DNA of 40,233 nucleotides from Magnetococcales bacterium (GTDB taxonomy: Bacteria; Pseudomonadota; Magnetococcia; Magnetococcales; UBA8363), in the NCBI GenBank assembly GCA_015660855.1, contig JACSDG010000026.1, forward strand, positions 1 to 40,233, read 5' to 3'. This document shows positions 1 through 10,091 of this stretch, piece after piece; positions within the stretch are counted from its first letter, which is position 1; every line of letters begins with the position of its first letter. A program made the position numbers and the translations under genes. Below the pieces are notes generated by a model. It saw only the letters and a list, made by a program, of their open reading frames with translations, did not search any database and was not told the origin of the DNA.

Positions 1-361
1 TCTGGCTTATACTCATTTTATCAACACAATGCGACAGGAACCCAGGATCTACCAACTGTTACCGCTCCCCCCGGAAGCCATGAAGAAGGAGCCTGATTTT
101 GGTTGGGATTATATTTATGAGCCGGATGCCAAGGTTGTGTTGGATGAGTTGTTGGTGCGTTATATTGAGGCACTGGTTTACCAGGCGGTGACGGAGAACA
201 TGTCTTCCGAGCAATCGGCACGCATGGTGGCAATGAAGGCTGCGTCTGACAATGCCAAGACCGTGATTGACTCCCTGAGACTGAGCTACAACAAGGCGCG
301 GCAGGCGGCGATTACCAAGGAGTTGTCTGAGATTGTTGGTGGGGCTGCGGCGGTTTCATGA
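1..361 (+). CDS. atpG: ATP synthase F1 gamma subunit, C-terminal part (5' truncated)
   Basis: Central-stalk subunit of F1Fo ATP synthase, which couples rotation of the c-ring to catalysis in the alpha3beta3 head. The reading frame is open from base 2 with no start codon needed: the codons before the first internal Met read [10 protein letters not shown], which matches the gamma segment just before its C-terminal helix. The rest ([19 protein letters not shown], then a long helix) is the conserved C-terminal gamma signature. The gene begins outside the window, presumably after atpA. It ends 48 bp before atpD. The identification is firm; only the 5' end is missing. Confidence 0.95.
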   Translation, partial: LAYTHFINTMRQEPRIYQLLPLPPEAMKKEPDFGWDYIYEPDAKVVLDELLVRYIEALVYQAVTENMSSEQSARMVAMKAASDNAKTVIDSLRLSYNKARQAAITKELSEIVGGAAAVS

Positions 362-394
362 TGCCCTTGTTGGTGTAAATGATCCTTAAAGTGA

Positions 395-1825
<1,431 letters not shown>

Positions 1826-1873
1826 CCTTTAGCCCGCTTTGGTCCCAGCCAACCCGAGACAGTGCAACCTGCC

Positions 1874-2296
1874 ATGAATACCATGAAAGTGTATGTTGTC
1901 AGTGCCGAAGAGACTATTTTCTCTGGTTTGGCTGAGTATCTTGTCGTGACCGGTGAAGTTGGCGAGTTGGGTATTTATCCCAGGCATGCGCCGTTGATCA
2001 CCCGGATCAAGCCGGGCATGATGCGGATCCGGGCGGCTGGGGCTGGACAAGAAGAGCTGCGGGTGTTCGTGGCGGGGGGAATTCTTGAGATACACCCGAA
2101 CGCCGTGACTGTTTTGGCCAATACGGCCATTCGGGCTACTGATCTGGATGAGGCGATGGCGGAGGAGGCCAGACGTCAGGCTTTGGAATCTCTTGCCGAT
2201 GCCAGGAGCGATATGGATTTCGCCAGGGCGCAAGGTGAGTTTGCGGGGATGGCGGCGCAAATTGCAGCAATTGCGAAGCTGCTGAAACGATTGTAG
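1874..2296 (+). CDS. atpC: ATP synthase F1 epsilon subunit
   Basis: Epsilon subunit of the central stalk, which binds gamma and the c-ring and can inhibit ATP hydrolysis. The protein has the usual N-terminal beta-sandwich ([14 protein letters not shown], then [14 protein letters not shown]) and a C-terminal two-helix region rich in Ala and Glu (about residues 95-140). About 140 aa is normal for the family. The start is uncertain: GTG 1862, ATG 1874 and ATG 1883 are all in frame and none has a strong ribosome-binding site; ATG 1874 is chosen as giving an ordinary N-terminus. It is the last gene of the atp operon here. Confidence 0.93.
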   Translation: MNTMKVYVVSAEETIFSGLAEYLVVTGEVGELGIYPRHAPLITRIKPGMMRIRAAGAGQEELRVFVAGGILEIHPNAVTVLANTAIRATDLDEAMAEEARRQALESLADARSDMDFARAQGEFAGMAAQIAAIAKLLKRL

Positions 2297-2299
2297 GTT

Positions 2300-2330
2300 G
2301 CGTTGTAGCCATTCAGTCCCCCCTCTATAA
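2300..2330 (-). repeat. Short degenerate fragment of the dispersed hairpin repeat
   Basis: Just after the atpC stop, the plus strand reads GTAGCCATTCAGTCCCCCC. This is nearly the reverse complement of the right end of the repeat copy near 19861-19885 (GGGGGGACTGAATGGTTAC). The fragment therefore lies inverted relative to the copies at 3551, 19789, 35920 and 40131. It is short and only the match itself supports it. Confidence 0.45.
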
Positions 2331-2366
2331 ACATGATAAAAACTCAAACAGACCAGAGGTAACCCC

Positions 2367-3329
2367 ATGATTATCGTCACCGGCGGAGCTGGATTTATTG
2401 GCTCCAACCTTATCGCCAGCCTCAATCAAATGGGACGTACCAACATTCTGGTGGTGGACAATTTGGAGAAAGGCGATAAATTTTTAAACCTGCGCAATCT
2501 CCACTTTGCCGATTATCTCGACAAACGCGAGTTTCGCCAGGCCCTACTTGGGGATCGTTATAAAAATATCCCCTTCAGTGCTATTTTTCACCAGGGTGCC
2601 TGTTCCGATACCATGGAGTACAATGGCCTTTACATGATGGATAATAATTATTCCTACTCCAAGGATTTGTTCCACTTTGCCGTTGCCAAGAAGATTCCCT
2701 TCGTCTACGCCTCCTCCGCCGCCACCTACGGGTCCTCCACCACCTTTGCCGAACATCCCGACAACGAAAAGCCGCTGAATATCTACGGGTACTCCAAGCT
2801 TCTCTTCGACCGCTACGTTCAACGCAACATCACCAACGCACGCAGCACCGTGGTGGGACTGCGCTATTTTAATGTTTACGGCCCGCGTGAAAACCATAAG
2901 GGACGCATGGCCTCCATGGTCCACCAACTCCACGCCCAAATCCAACAAACCGGCCATGCCCGTCTGTTCACAGGGTCGGGCGGCTACGGCGATGGCGAAC
3001 AACGCCGTGATTTTATCCACGCCCTTGATGTCGCCCGAATCAACATTAAACTTGCCGATTACCCCTCTCCCATCCAAGGTATCTTCAACATTGGCACCGG
3101 CATCAGCCGCAGTTTTAACGCCATCGTCGAAAACCTTTATAAAGCCATGGAACGCCCCCCGGAAAAAACCAACTATATCCCCATGCCTGAAGGTCTGGCC
3201 GCCAAATTTCAAAATTACACCCAAGCCGACATCGCCATCCTGCGAAGCATCCCAGGGCTATCCTTTGAACCCATGACCCTGGAACAAGGCATCGCCGCCT
3301 TTGTCCAGGCCAAGAAAGAGGGGCTTTGA
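2367..3329 (+). CDS. hldD: ADP-L-glycero-D-manno-heptose 6-epimerase
   Basis: Cytoplasmic NADP-dependent epimerase that converts ADP-D-glycero- to ADP-L-glycero-beta-D-manno-heptose, the donor for the LPS inner core. The protein (320 aa) is an extended short-chain dehydrogenase: nucleotide-binding GGAGFIGSN at residues 6-14, YASSAATYG near 114-122 with the catalytic Ser, and the YxxxK pair Tyr140/Lys144 in NIYGYSKLLFDRY. LRYFNVYGPRE and the C-terminal substrate region also fit HldD. Start ATG 2367 is preceded by AGAGGT at good spacing. It stands alone here; 5' heptose genes are not in the window. It implies a heptose-containing LPS. Confidence 0.95.
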   Translation: MIIVTGGAGFIGSNLIASLNQMGRTNILVVDNLEKGDKFLNLRNLHFADYLDKREFRQALLGDRYKNIPFSAIFHQGACSDTMEYNGLYMMDNNYSYSKDLFHFAVAKKIPFVYASSAATYGSSTTFAEHPDNEKPLNIYGYSKLLFDRYVQRNITNARSTVVGLRYFNVYGPRENHKGRMASMVHQLHAQIQQTGHARLFTGSGGYGDGEQRRDFIHALDVARINIKLADYPSPIQGIFNIGTGISRSFNAIVENLYKAMERPPEKTNYIPMPEGLAAKFQNYTQADIAILRSIPGLSFEPMTLEQGIAAFVQAKKEGL

Positions 3330-3344
3330 CCTCCCAAAACGACC

Positions 3345-3511
3345 CAGGGTTAATTTGTTCTGGGCTAATTCACATTAATAATCGGGCTGTTACAGCAATT
3401 TCTAATCGAATTTGGAGTAAACAACAAACAAAACAATTAGTTACGATTGTTTTGTTCTTTTATCGATTTGAGTAAAAACAATAACTTACAAGACAGAACA
3501 AATTAATCCTG
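3345..3511. mobile_element. 167-bp miniature inverted-repeat element with 10-bp target duplication
   Basis: Seen directly: the left end (3345-3362) and the reverse complement of the right end (3494-3511) match at 17 of 18 positions; both ends start CAGG and share TTAATTTGTTCTG. The identical 10-mer CAAAACGACC sits immediately outside both ends (3335-3344 and 3512-3521), exactly as a target-site duplication should. The interior is AT-rich, contains no ORF, and has a perfect 11-bp central inverted repeat (3427-3437 and 3446-3456, 8-nt loop). This is the anatomy of a non-autonomous DNA transposon mobilised by an outside transposase. CAGG ends and an 8-10 bp duplication recall ISAs1-type elements, but that assignment is only a suggestion. 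Confidence 0.85.
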
Positions 3512-3550
3512 CAAAACGACCAGCCGAACAGGCAAAATCCGCAAAATCTC

Positions 3551-3762
3551 TTAGTGCGTGCTGACATTCAATAATTTACTTACACCCCCATGGAAAACTG
3601 ACTCATCGTCAAGAACATGATGCCCTTCGGGCAAAAACCAAAACCTTGGAGGCTCCGCCTTCAAACCGCAGCACGGGGGAGAACCTCCCCCCGGACCCCC
3701 GCAATACTTTTAAAGAAAAAAAGGCGGGGGAACCGAACGGTTACAATGTCAACACGCCCTAA
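3551..3762 (+). repeat. 212-bp hairpin-rich miniature element, most complete copy of a dispersed family
   Basis: The left end (3551-3568) and the reverse complement of the right end (3745-3762) match at 16 of 18 positions and share GTGNTGACATT-type sequence. A TA dinucleotide sits at both borders (3552-3553 and 3760-3761), as for elements that target TA. Between the ends lie three hairpins: GCCC-TTC-GGGC (3622-3632), GGAGGC-TCC-GCCTTC (3648-3662, one G-T pair) and GGGGGA-GAACC-TCCCCC (3675-3691), then an A-run and GGCGGGGG. Parts recur at 11211, 19789, 35920, 40131 and inverted at 38336 and 2300. No credible gene lies inside. It occupies the space between convergent hldD and marR. Confidence 0.75.
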
Positions 3763-3796
3763 AGACTCCCTCTCCCCAGAAACACTGAAAAATAAT

Positions 3797-4303
3797 CTAT
3801 TCCCGATCACCATGGAGAGGGTTGAGCGTCAGCTTGCCCAGCGTTTGCGTCACCCGTTCAATTTCTTCCGCAGACACCGTGTTTGTAATCCACCCCCCCA
3901 CTTCCAGGCGAATGGACTGCAACGCCTGCTCAACCACCGGAATGGCGGCTGGAGTCAGACGGACCGGCTTGACACGCCGATCGGTGCGGGTTGTGGAACG
4001 GGTGACGAAAGCACGTTCCTGTAGTTGCTGTAATATTTTTGTCAACCCCCCCGAGGTGATCAACAAGGATTGCTGTAGCTGCGACGGAGTCAACTCGTGG
4101 GGAAATGGGGAACGACGCAAACTCGATAAAACATCAAATTCCGCCGGACTCAAACCATAACGCTCCATAACCCGGAAAGCCTGCCCCAAAAGAATACCGT
4201 GCGCACGATGCAACGTGTGGAAAAATGGCGTCAAAAGGGGATCAAAAGATTCTGGCCAATTGTCTCGATGCTGTTCAATAACCCGCAAAAGTTCCGAATC
4301 CAT
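3797..4303 (-). CDS. MarR-family transcriptional regulator
   Basis: A 168-aa cytoplasmic winged-helix regulator of the MarR type, which normally binds a palindrome as a dimer and is released by small hydrophobic ligands. The order helix-SPAEFDVLSSLRRS, then LTPSQLQQSLLITSGGLTKILQQL (recognition helix), then the wing TRTDRRVKPVRLT is typical. ATG 4303 is chosen: it has GGAG six bases upstream, and a sigma-70-like promoter lies at 4334-4362, which would place the alternative GTG at 4345 upstream of the transcription start. It is divergent from the efflux operon at 4419, so the likely job is ligand-controlled repression of that operon and of itself. Confidence 0.85.
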   Translation of the reverse strand: MDSELLRVIEQHRDNWPESFDPLLTPFFHTLHRAHGILLGQAFRVMERYGLSPAEFDVLSSLRRSPFPHELTPSQLQQSLLITSGGLTKILQQLQERAFVTRSTTRTDRRVKPVRLTPAAIPVVEQALQSIRLEVGGWITNTVSAEEIERVTQTLGKLTLNPLHGDRE

Positions 4304-4333
4304 GATGGCTCCATTGGGCAGGGGTGTGGGAAA

Positions 4334-4362
4334 AATATCTTGCACATGGGCTGGGAAGTCAA
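4334..4362 (-). promoter_or_regulatory. Sigma-70-like promoter for the MarR gene
   Basis: On the minus strand, TTGACT (4362-4357) is followed after exactly 17 bases by GATATT (4339-4334). These match the -35 and -10 consensus at 5/6 and 4/6. The predicted start is near 4327, giving a leader of about 24 bases before the ATG at 4303. Confidence 0.6.
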
Positions 4363-4377
4363 TTACAATCCGTAAAA

Positions 4378-4399
4378 TATCTATCTTGGAAGATAAATA
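4378..4399. promoter_or_regulatory. Palindromic candidate MarR operator
   Basis: A 22-bp near-perfect palindrome: perfect inner arms TATCTT (4382-4387) and AAGATA (4390-4395) around GG, one mismatch, then matching TAT (4378-4380) and ATA (4397-4399). Size and symmetry suit a MarR dimer site. It lies in the divergent gap, upstream of both the marR promoter and the efflux operon start. Binding is inferred, not shown. Confidence 0.6.
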
Positions 4400-4418
4400 A
4401 CGTGTATTGCTTTCATCA

Positions 4419-5864
4419 ATGGATTACCCATCTATGCCTCTCCCGTTACGGCGATTTTTCATGCTACTGGCACTCATCCCCCCAGGTTTGACGGGATGCC
4501 TGGTCTTGGGTCAGGATTATCAAAAACCAGCGGAAATTGTCCCGGTGGCAGCCTGGCAGGCGGCTCTCCCCCACGGTGGTTCCCAGGAACACATGACCGA
4601 TTGGTGGGGGCAGTTCGGAGATAAAGTCCTGACCACTCTCATGGATTCCACTCTGAACCATCATACCAGCCTGGAAGCGGCATGGGCGGCCATTGACGTT
4701 GCCCGCGCCGGTCTTGCAAGCCAACAGGCGGGAGATCGGTTGCATGCGGATGGGGGGGGCAAAGCCAGTCGTAGCGGCGATCATCGCAACTCCACGAACA
4801 GGGAAATGACGACGCTGGGAACGGTGGTGGATGCGGGGTGGGAGATCGATCTGTTTGGCCGGGTCAAACGGGCGACCGAAGAGGCCCAGGCCAAGGTGGC
4901 GGCGCGGCAAGCCGATTGGCAGGGATTGCGGGTGTCGCTGGCGGCGGAAGTCGCAACCCTGTATGTCGAATGGCGTGGGTGTGAACGCCTGCGGGAAAGC
5001 TTGTCGGCAGAGATTTCCTCACGTCAAATCAGCGTCGATACCAACGAAAAAGCGATTCAGGCCGGTCTGGTGGCCCCCAGCGAGGGTGAATTGGCCCACG
5101 GAGGTTTGGCCGATGCCCGCGCCCAACTCATCCTGCAACAAGCCTCCTGTGATCTGGTGATCAAAGGGTTGGTGGCATTGAGCGGATTGGGTGAGGTCTC
5201 ACTGCGGCAACATTTGGCGGCAAGTGCAAACCAATGGCCTGCGGTGGTCCCCTTCCGTGTCACCTCCGTCCCTGCGCAACTTTTAAGTCAACGCCCCGAT
5301 CTGGCCAGTGCCGAGGAAGAACTGGTGGCGGCCAATGCCGAAGTGGGCGTCGCCGAAGCCGGACGTTATCCCCGGTTGTCGCTGTTGGGCAGTGTGGGTA
5401 TCGGTATCGGTTCCGTGGGCAACTCAACCTTGAACAACCAACCCTGGAGCTTTGGTCCGGCCCTTTCGCTGCCGCTTTGGGATGGTGGCCTTCGAGAAGC
5501 CGGTGTGCGCTCGGCCAAAGGACGCCGACAGATGGCCTTGGCCAATTATCGCCTGGCGGTGCAAAACGCCGTGCGTGAGGTGGAAGTGGCCCTGGTCAAT
5601 CTGGCGGGGACAAAAAATCGCATCCAGGATACGCGTGAAGCGGCCTCCAGGTTTTCCGCCTATCTGACCGCCAGCCAAGACAATTGGCGCAAAGGGGGAA
5701 TCAGTCTCCTCACTTTGGAAGAGGCCCGCCGGAAAAGCATGGGTGCGGAACGCGCCGTGATTCAGTTGGAGCGTCAGGAAGTGCAACAATGGATCACCCT
5801 GTACAAGGCATTGGGAGGCGGTTGGAGCCAAACCATAAAACTAGGCTCAACAGGAGAGCCATGA
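4419..5864 (+). CDS. Outer-membrane efflux lipoprotein, NodT/OprM type
   Basis: Outer-membrane channel of a tripartite efflux pump. About 481 aa, usual for the family. The N-terminus has a basic patch (LRR), a hydrophobic stretch and lipobox LTGC (Cys27 from this start), so it is an acylated lipoprotein. Two OEP repeats follow: WWGQFGD near 60 and long helices, with the hallmark RPDLASAEEELVAANAEVGVAEAGRYP segment around 290-315. Start choice is uncertain: TTG 4407, ATG 4419 and ATG 4434 are in frame and none has a clear ribosome-binding site; 4434 also gives a good signal peptide. It is the first gene of the operon with the adaptor (1-bp gap) and the RND pump. Confidence 0.88.
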   Translation: MDYPSMPLPLRRFFMLLALIPPGLTGCLVLGQDYQKPAEIVPVAAWQAALPHGGSQEHMTDWWGQFGDKVLTTLMDSTLNHHTSLEAAWAAIDVARAGLASQQAGDRLHADGGGKASRSGDHRNSTNREMTTLGTVVDAGWEIDLFGRVKRATEEAQAKVAARQADWQGLRVSLAAEVATLYVEWRGCERLRESLSAEISSRQISVDTNEKAIQAGLVAPSEGELAHGGLADARAQLILQQASCDLVIKGLVALSGLGEVSLRQHLAASANQWPAVVPFRVTSVPAQLLSQRPDLASAEEELVAANAEVGVAEAGRYPRLSLLGSVGIGIGSVGNSTLNNQPWSFGPALSLPLWDGGLREAGVRSAKGRRQMALANYRLAVQNAVREVEVALVNLAGTKNRIQDTREAASRFSAYLTASQDNWRKGGISLLTLEEARRKSMGAERAVIQLERQEVQQWITLYKALGGGWSQTIKLGSTGEP

Positions 5865-5865
5865 T

Positions 5866-6948
5866 ATGAAAGTACTTAGAAATTATATAATAATACTGTT
5901 GGCATGGATTGTGAGCGGCCTGCCCGGTTTCGTCCGTGCGGCCCCCCCCACCAAGGAAGACAAGGCGGTTTTGAGTGTCACCGTGGTCCATCCCCTCCTG
6001 GAACAATGGCCGCAAACCGTGCTGGCATCGGGGGGGATTCATCCCTGGCAGGAAGCGGTGGTGGCCTCCCAGATTGGCGGGTTGGCGATTGCTTCCCTCT
6101 CGGCAGACGTGGGCAGCGAGGTCAAACAGGGCGATGAACTCATCCAGCTCGCCGATGCCACCGTCAAAGCGGCGATGGCATTGCAACGGGCCAATGTGGC
6201 ACGGGCCAGGGCAGGTTTGGCCCTGGCCAAGGCCAACGGTGATCGGGCACGCTCGGTAAAAGGTTCCGGAGCCTTGTCCGATCAGCAGGTGACCCAATAT
6301 CTCCTGGGAGAGAAAACGGCCCAGGCCGACCTGGAAGCGGCCCAGGCCACCCTGGAACTGGAAGAGGTCCGGCTGCGCCAAACCCGTATTCTGGCCGCCG
6401 ACGACGGTGTCATCTCGTCGCGCAGTGCCTCCCTGGGGGCGGTGGTGCAGGTGGGCAGCGAATTGTTTCGCCTGATCCGGCAATCGCGTCTGGAATGGCG
6501 GGCCGAACTGACCTCGGCACAATGGCTCCAGGTCAAACCGGGACAACAGGCGCGACTCAACCTTTCCAATGGAAAAACCATTCAGGCCACCCTGCGTCAG
6601 ATCGCCCCGACCCAGGATCCCAATACCCGCAAAAGCATGGCCTATTTTGATCTGCCCAAGGATCCCTGGCTTCAGGCGGGAATGTTTGCCCAAGGGGAAA
6701 TTCATCTGGGTAACGAAAAAGTTTTCACCCTGCCCCAGTCGGCCATCCTTTTCAGCGACGGTTTTTCCTATATTTTTGAATTGTCCGGAAAAGATCGGGT
6801 GGTACGGCGCAAGGTCACGGTGTCACAGCGGCAGGCGGATCGTGTGGCCATACCCTCCGGCCTTGATGAAACAACCTCTGCAGTATCCACGGGGGGGGCT
6901 TTTCTCAAGGATGGCGACCGGGTTTTGCTCACGGAGGTGAAACCGTGA
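5866..6948 (+). CDS. RND efflux periplasmic adaptor (membrane fusion protein)
   Basis: Periplasmic adaptor joining the inner-membrane RND pump to the outer-membrane channel (360 aa). Signal-peptide-like N-terminus (residues 1-26, ending VRA-AP). Then a biotinyl-lipoyl half motif (ASGGIHPWQEAVVASQIGGLAIA), a helical hairpin (about 95-160) rich in Ala, the second lipoyl half (RILAADDGVISSRSASLGAVVQVG) and beta-barrel and membrane-proximal domains. Start ATG 5866 has GGAGAG upstream. Its end overlaps the pump start by four bases (GTGA), implying translational coupling. Substrate cannot be told from sequence. Confidence 0.88.
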   Translation: MKVLRNYIIILLAWIVSGLPGFVRAAPPTKEDKAVLSVTVVHPLLEQWPQTVLASGGIHPWQEAVVASQIGGLAIASLSADVGSEVKQGDELIQLADATVKAAMALQRANVARARAGLALAKANGDRARSVKGSGALSDQQVTQYLLGEKTAQADLEAAQATLELEEVRLRQTRILAADDGVISSRSASLGAVVQVGSELFRLIRQSRLEWRAELTSAQWLQVKPGQQARLNLSNGKTIQATLRQIAPTQDPNTRKSMAYFDLPKDPWLQAGMFAQGEIHLGNEKVFTLPQSAILFSDGFSYIFELSGKDRVVRRKVTVSQRQADRVAIPSGLDETTSAVSTGGAFLKDGDRVLLTEVKP

Positions 6949-9936
6949 ATCTGTCTTCCCTTTCCATCCGGCATCCCGTCCCGGCCATCCTGCTGTTTGT
7001 GCTGTTGACCTTGTTGGGAATAACCTCTTTCAAGGGATTGGGAATACAAAATTTTCCCGACATCGAGGTTCCAGCCATCACCATCATGGCCACCCTCGAA
7101 GGAGCGGCCCCCCCCCAATTGGAAACCGAGGTGGCACGCAAGATTGAAGATGCCGTGGCCTCCCTGGGAGAGGTGGACCACATTCGCACCACCCTGACCG
7201 ACAGCACGGTTTCCATCGTCGTGGAATTTGCCATCGACAAGAACGCCGATGTGGCCCTCAACGAGGTACGCAATGCCGTTGACGCCATCCGCACCGACCT
7301 GCCCCAGGATTTGACCGCGCCGGTCATTTCCAAAAAGACGACCACCGGCGGCGTCATGATCGCCTTTACCATCCGCTCCGAAGTCCTGGATGAAGGCGAA
7401 CTTTCCTGGTTGGTGGACAACGACATCGCCAAGGCCATGCTGACCGTGCCCGGTGTGGGCAGGTTCAGTCGCATGGGCGGGATCGACCGGGAAATTCAGG
7501 TGGATCTGGATCCGGTACGGATGCGTTCCTTGAATATCACCGCCTCCGATGTGTCCCGTCTGCTACGGCAAGTTCGCAAAGATTCTCCCGGGGGGCGCGG
7601 TGACATTGCCGGCGAAGTGCAATCGATACGAACCCTGGCCGCCCCCGAATCCCTGGATGATTTACGCACCTTGGACATTCCACTGCCGGGTGGGCGAACC
7701 ATACCGTTGGCAGAAATCGCCACCATCACCGATGGCAAGGCGCAACCAAGCAGTATTGCTCTGCTCAACGGCGAACGGATGGTAGGGTTTGAACTGACCC
7801 GTTCCAAAGGGTTCAGCGAGGTTTCGGTGGCCCAGGAGGCTTGCCCCCGCCCTGGACAATTACACAGGATCCATGGAATTGCTCTACGAGGGGGCGGCCC
7901 TGGCCATTCTGGTTGTCTGGTGGTTTTTACGCGATGGTCGGGCGACACTGGTTTCGGCGGCCGCCTTGCCGCTGTCCATCATTCCCACCTTTTTCATCAT
8001 GAAACTGGCCCATTTCAGCCTGGATACGCTGACCTTGTTGGCCTTGGCCCTGGTGGTAGGCATCCTGGTGGATGACGCCATTGTGGAGGTGGAAAATATT
8101 GTTCGTCACCTTAAAATGGGCAAAACCCCCTATCAAGCCGCCATGGAGGCCGCCGATGAAATTGGTATGGCGGTCATTGCCACCACGCTGACCCTGGTTG
8201 CGGTGTTTTTACCCACAGCCTTCATGGGGGGAATTCCTGGCAAATTTTTTCGCCCCTTTGGCATGACTTCGGTGGCAGCCATCCTTGCATCTCTGGTCGT
8301 TGCCCGCCTGCTGACACCCATGATGGCGGCCTATATATTACGCCCCGACTCCCGTGAATATCGACAGAGTGGTTGGCAAAGGGTGTATCTTAAAATGGTC
8401 ACCTCCTGCCTCAACCATCCACGTCTGACCCTGTTGGCTTCGCTGCTGTTTTTTGCCGGTTCCCTGTCTTTGGCTCCCCTCCTTCCCTCCGGTTTTGTAC
8501 CGGCGGCGGATCGCAGTCAAACCCTCGTCAATCTGGAATTGCCTCCGGGATCCTCTCTTGACGATACCCTGGAAATATCCCGACAAGCCACCAACATCAT
8601 CCGAGGAATTCCCGAGGTCATCCGGGTTTACGGAGCCGTCGGTTCGGCGGCCAACTCCGAGGGGGGACCTTTGGGAGGGGGAGCCAGCGGCGATGTGCGC
8701 AAAGCAACTTTGATCGTCGTACTCAAGGATCGCCGCGAGCGTGACAAAAAACAACCCCAGGTTGAAGATGAACTGCGCAACCAGTTAAAATTTCTCCCTG
8801 GGATTCGTTTTTCCATTTCCTCCCATGGCCCAGGAGTCAAGCTGACTTTGGTTTTGGCCAGCAACGATTCTTTTGCCCTCAGCAAGGTAGTCAATGCCGT
8901 AGAGAAAGAATCGCGCACCTTGCAGGGAATCGGAAACGTCTTTTCCAACGCCTCGATGGAACGCCCCGAAATCCACATTGTCCCCGATTTTGCCAAAGCG
9001 GCCGATCTTGGGGTTTCGAGTGATATTATTGCGCAAGCGGTGCGCGTGGCTACCGCCGGAGATTTCAAGGTGCAACTGGCCAAACTCAACCTGACGGAAC
9101 GCCAGGTTCCCATACGTGTCCGCCTGGATCCCAGGGTACGGCACGACCTGGCAGCCATTCGGCAGTTGCCCATCGCCTCCCGCAATGGTGTCATCCCCCT
9201 GGAGGCCATTGCCACAGTTGAAATGAACAGCGGAGCCACCCAAATTGATCGTTTGGATCGTATGCGCCGTACCAGCATTGACATTGAATTGGGGCAACGG
9301 GTTCTGGGCGAACTCCTGGGGGAAGTCAATCGCCTGCCCGTCATGCAAAAACTTCCCCCCGAAGTCCATCGGCCCCCGGATGGCGAGGCCCAACGGATGA
9401 AAGAATTGTTTGGCAGTTTTGCCGGAGCCATGGCCATGGGGGTGCTGTGCATCTACATTGTCCTGGTACTGTTGTTTCATGATTTTTTGCAACCGGTGAC
9501 CATCCTGGCCGCCTTGCCTTTATCCCTGGGGGGGGCCTTTGTTTCGCTGTTGATCACCCACAACTCGTTTTCCATGCCGGCGGTGATCGGTATTTTGATG
9601 CTCATGGGAATTGTCACCAAAAATTCCATTTTATTGGTGGAATACGCGGTGGTCGCCCGGAGAGAAAGGGGATTGGAGCGGCGTGCGGCCCTTCTGGATG
9701 CCTGTCACAAACGGGCCAGACCCATTGTCATGACCACCATCGCCATGGGGGCTGGGATGTTGCCTGTAGCCCTGGGCATCGGTGCCGAACCCAGCTTTCG
9801 CTCTCCCATGGCCATTGTGGTTATCGGTGGCTTGATCACCTCCACCTTTCTTTCCCTGCTGGTGATCCCGGTCATCTATGGCTATGTGGATGATCTGTTG
9901 CAATTTGGGAAAAAAATGTTTACCAAAAATCGTTGA
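6945..9936 (+). pseudogene. RND efflux pump (AcrB/HAE-1 type), broken by a frameshift with missing sequence
   Basis: Inner-membrane proton-driven drug exporter of the AcrB superfamily, in two frames. Residues 1 to about 297 (6945-7833) give TM1 and the porter region (RHPVPAILLFVLLT, FPDIEVP). The rest (from about 7840; ORF 7873-9936, 687 aa) gives TM2 onward, with LVDDAIVEVENIVRH carrying the TM4 Asp pair, and MGIVTKNSILLVEYA in TM10. At the junction GFSEVSVAQE jumps to LAPALDNYTGSMELLYEGA, so about 20-30 residues usually found here are absent as well as the frame being lost. The combined length of about 990 against the usual 1030 agrees. Start GTG 6945 has GGAGGT upstream. Most likely inactive, unless the break is an assembly error at the C-rich junction. 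Confidence 0.8.
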
Positions 9937-10031
9937 ATGGTTACGTGGCCATTGCCTGTGAATGTCCAGAAAACAGCATTTTTTTTTTACCCTTTGGACG
10001 CAACAGGCTTTTGCCGATGAAGCAGAGAGAA

Positions 10032-10048
10032 GGAAGCTCTGAGCTTCC
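10032..10048 (+). other. Small GC-rich hairpin upstream of the receiver-kinase gene
   Basis: GGAAGCTC and GAGCTTCC (8-bp arms with one base between, so in practice a 6-bp stem and 5-base loop) lie 44 bases before the ATG at 10092. No T-run follows, so it is not a classical terminator. Role unknown; it may be chance. Confidence 0.3.
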
Positions 10049-10091
10049 GCTTTCGACCCGTCGTCGATTTCCCGTAGCCCGAACCGATCAC

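Noticed and set aside
3427-3456. Rho-independent terminator after hldD
   Set aside because: The stem is perfect but AT-only apart from a few pairs, and it is the centre of the miniature transposon; the T-run is poor.
6945-8075. Programmed ribosomal frameshift to explain the split RND pump
   Set aside because: No slippery heptamer is seen at the junction, and about 20-30 family residues are missing as well as the frame changing.
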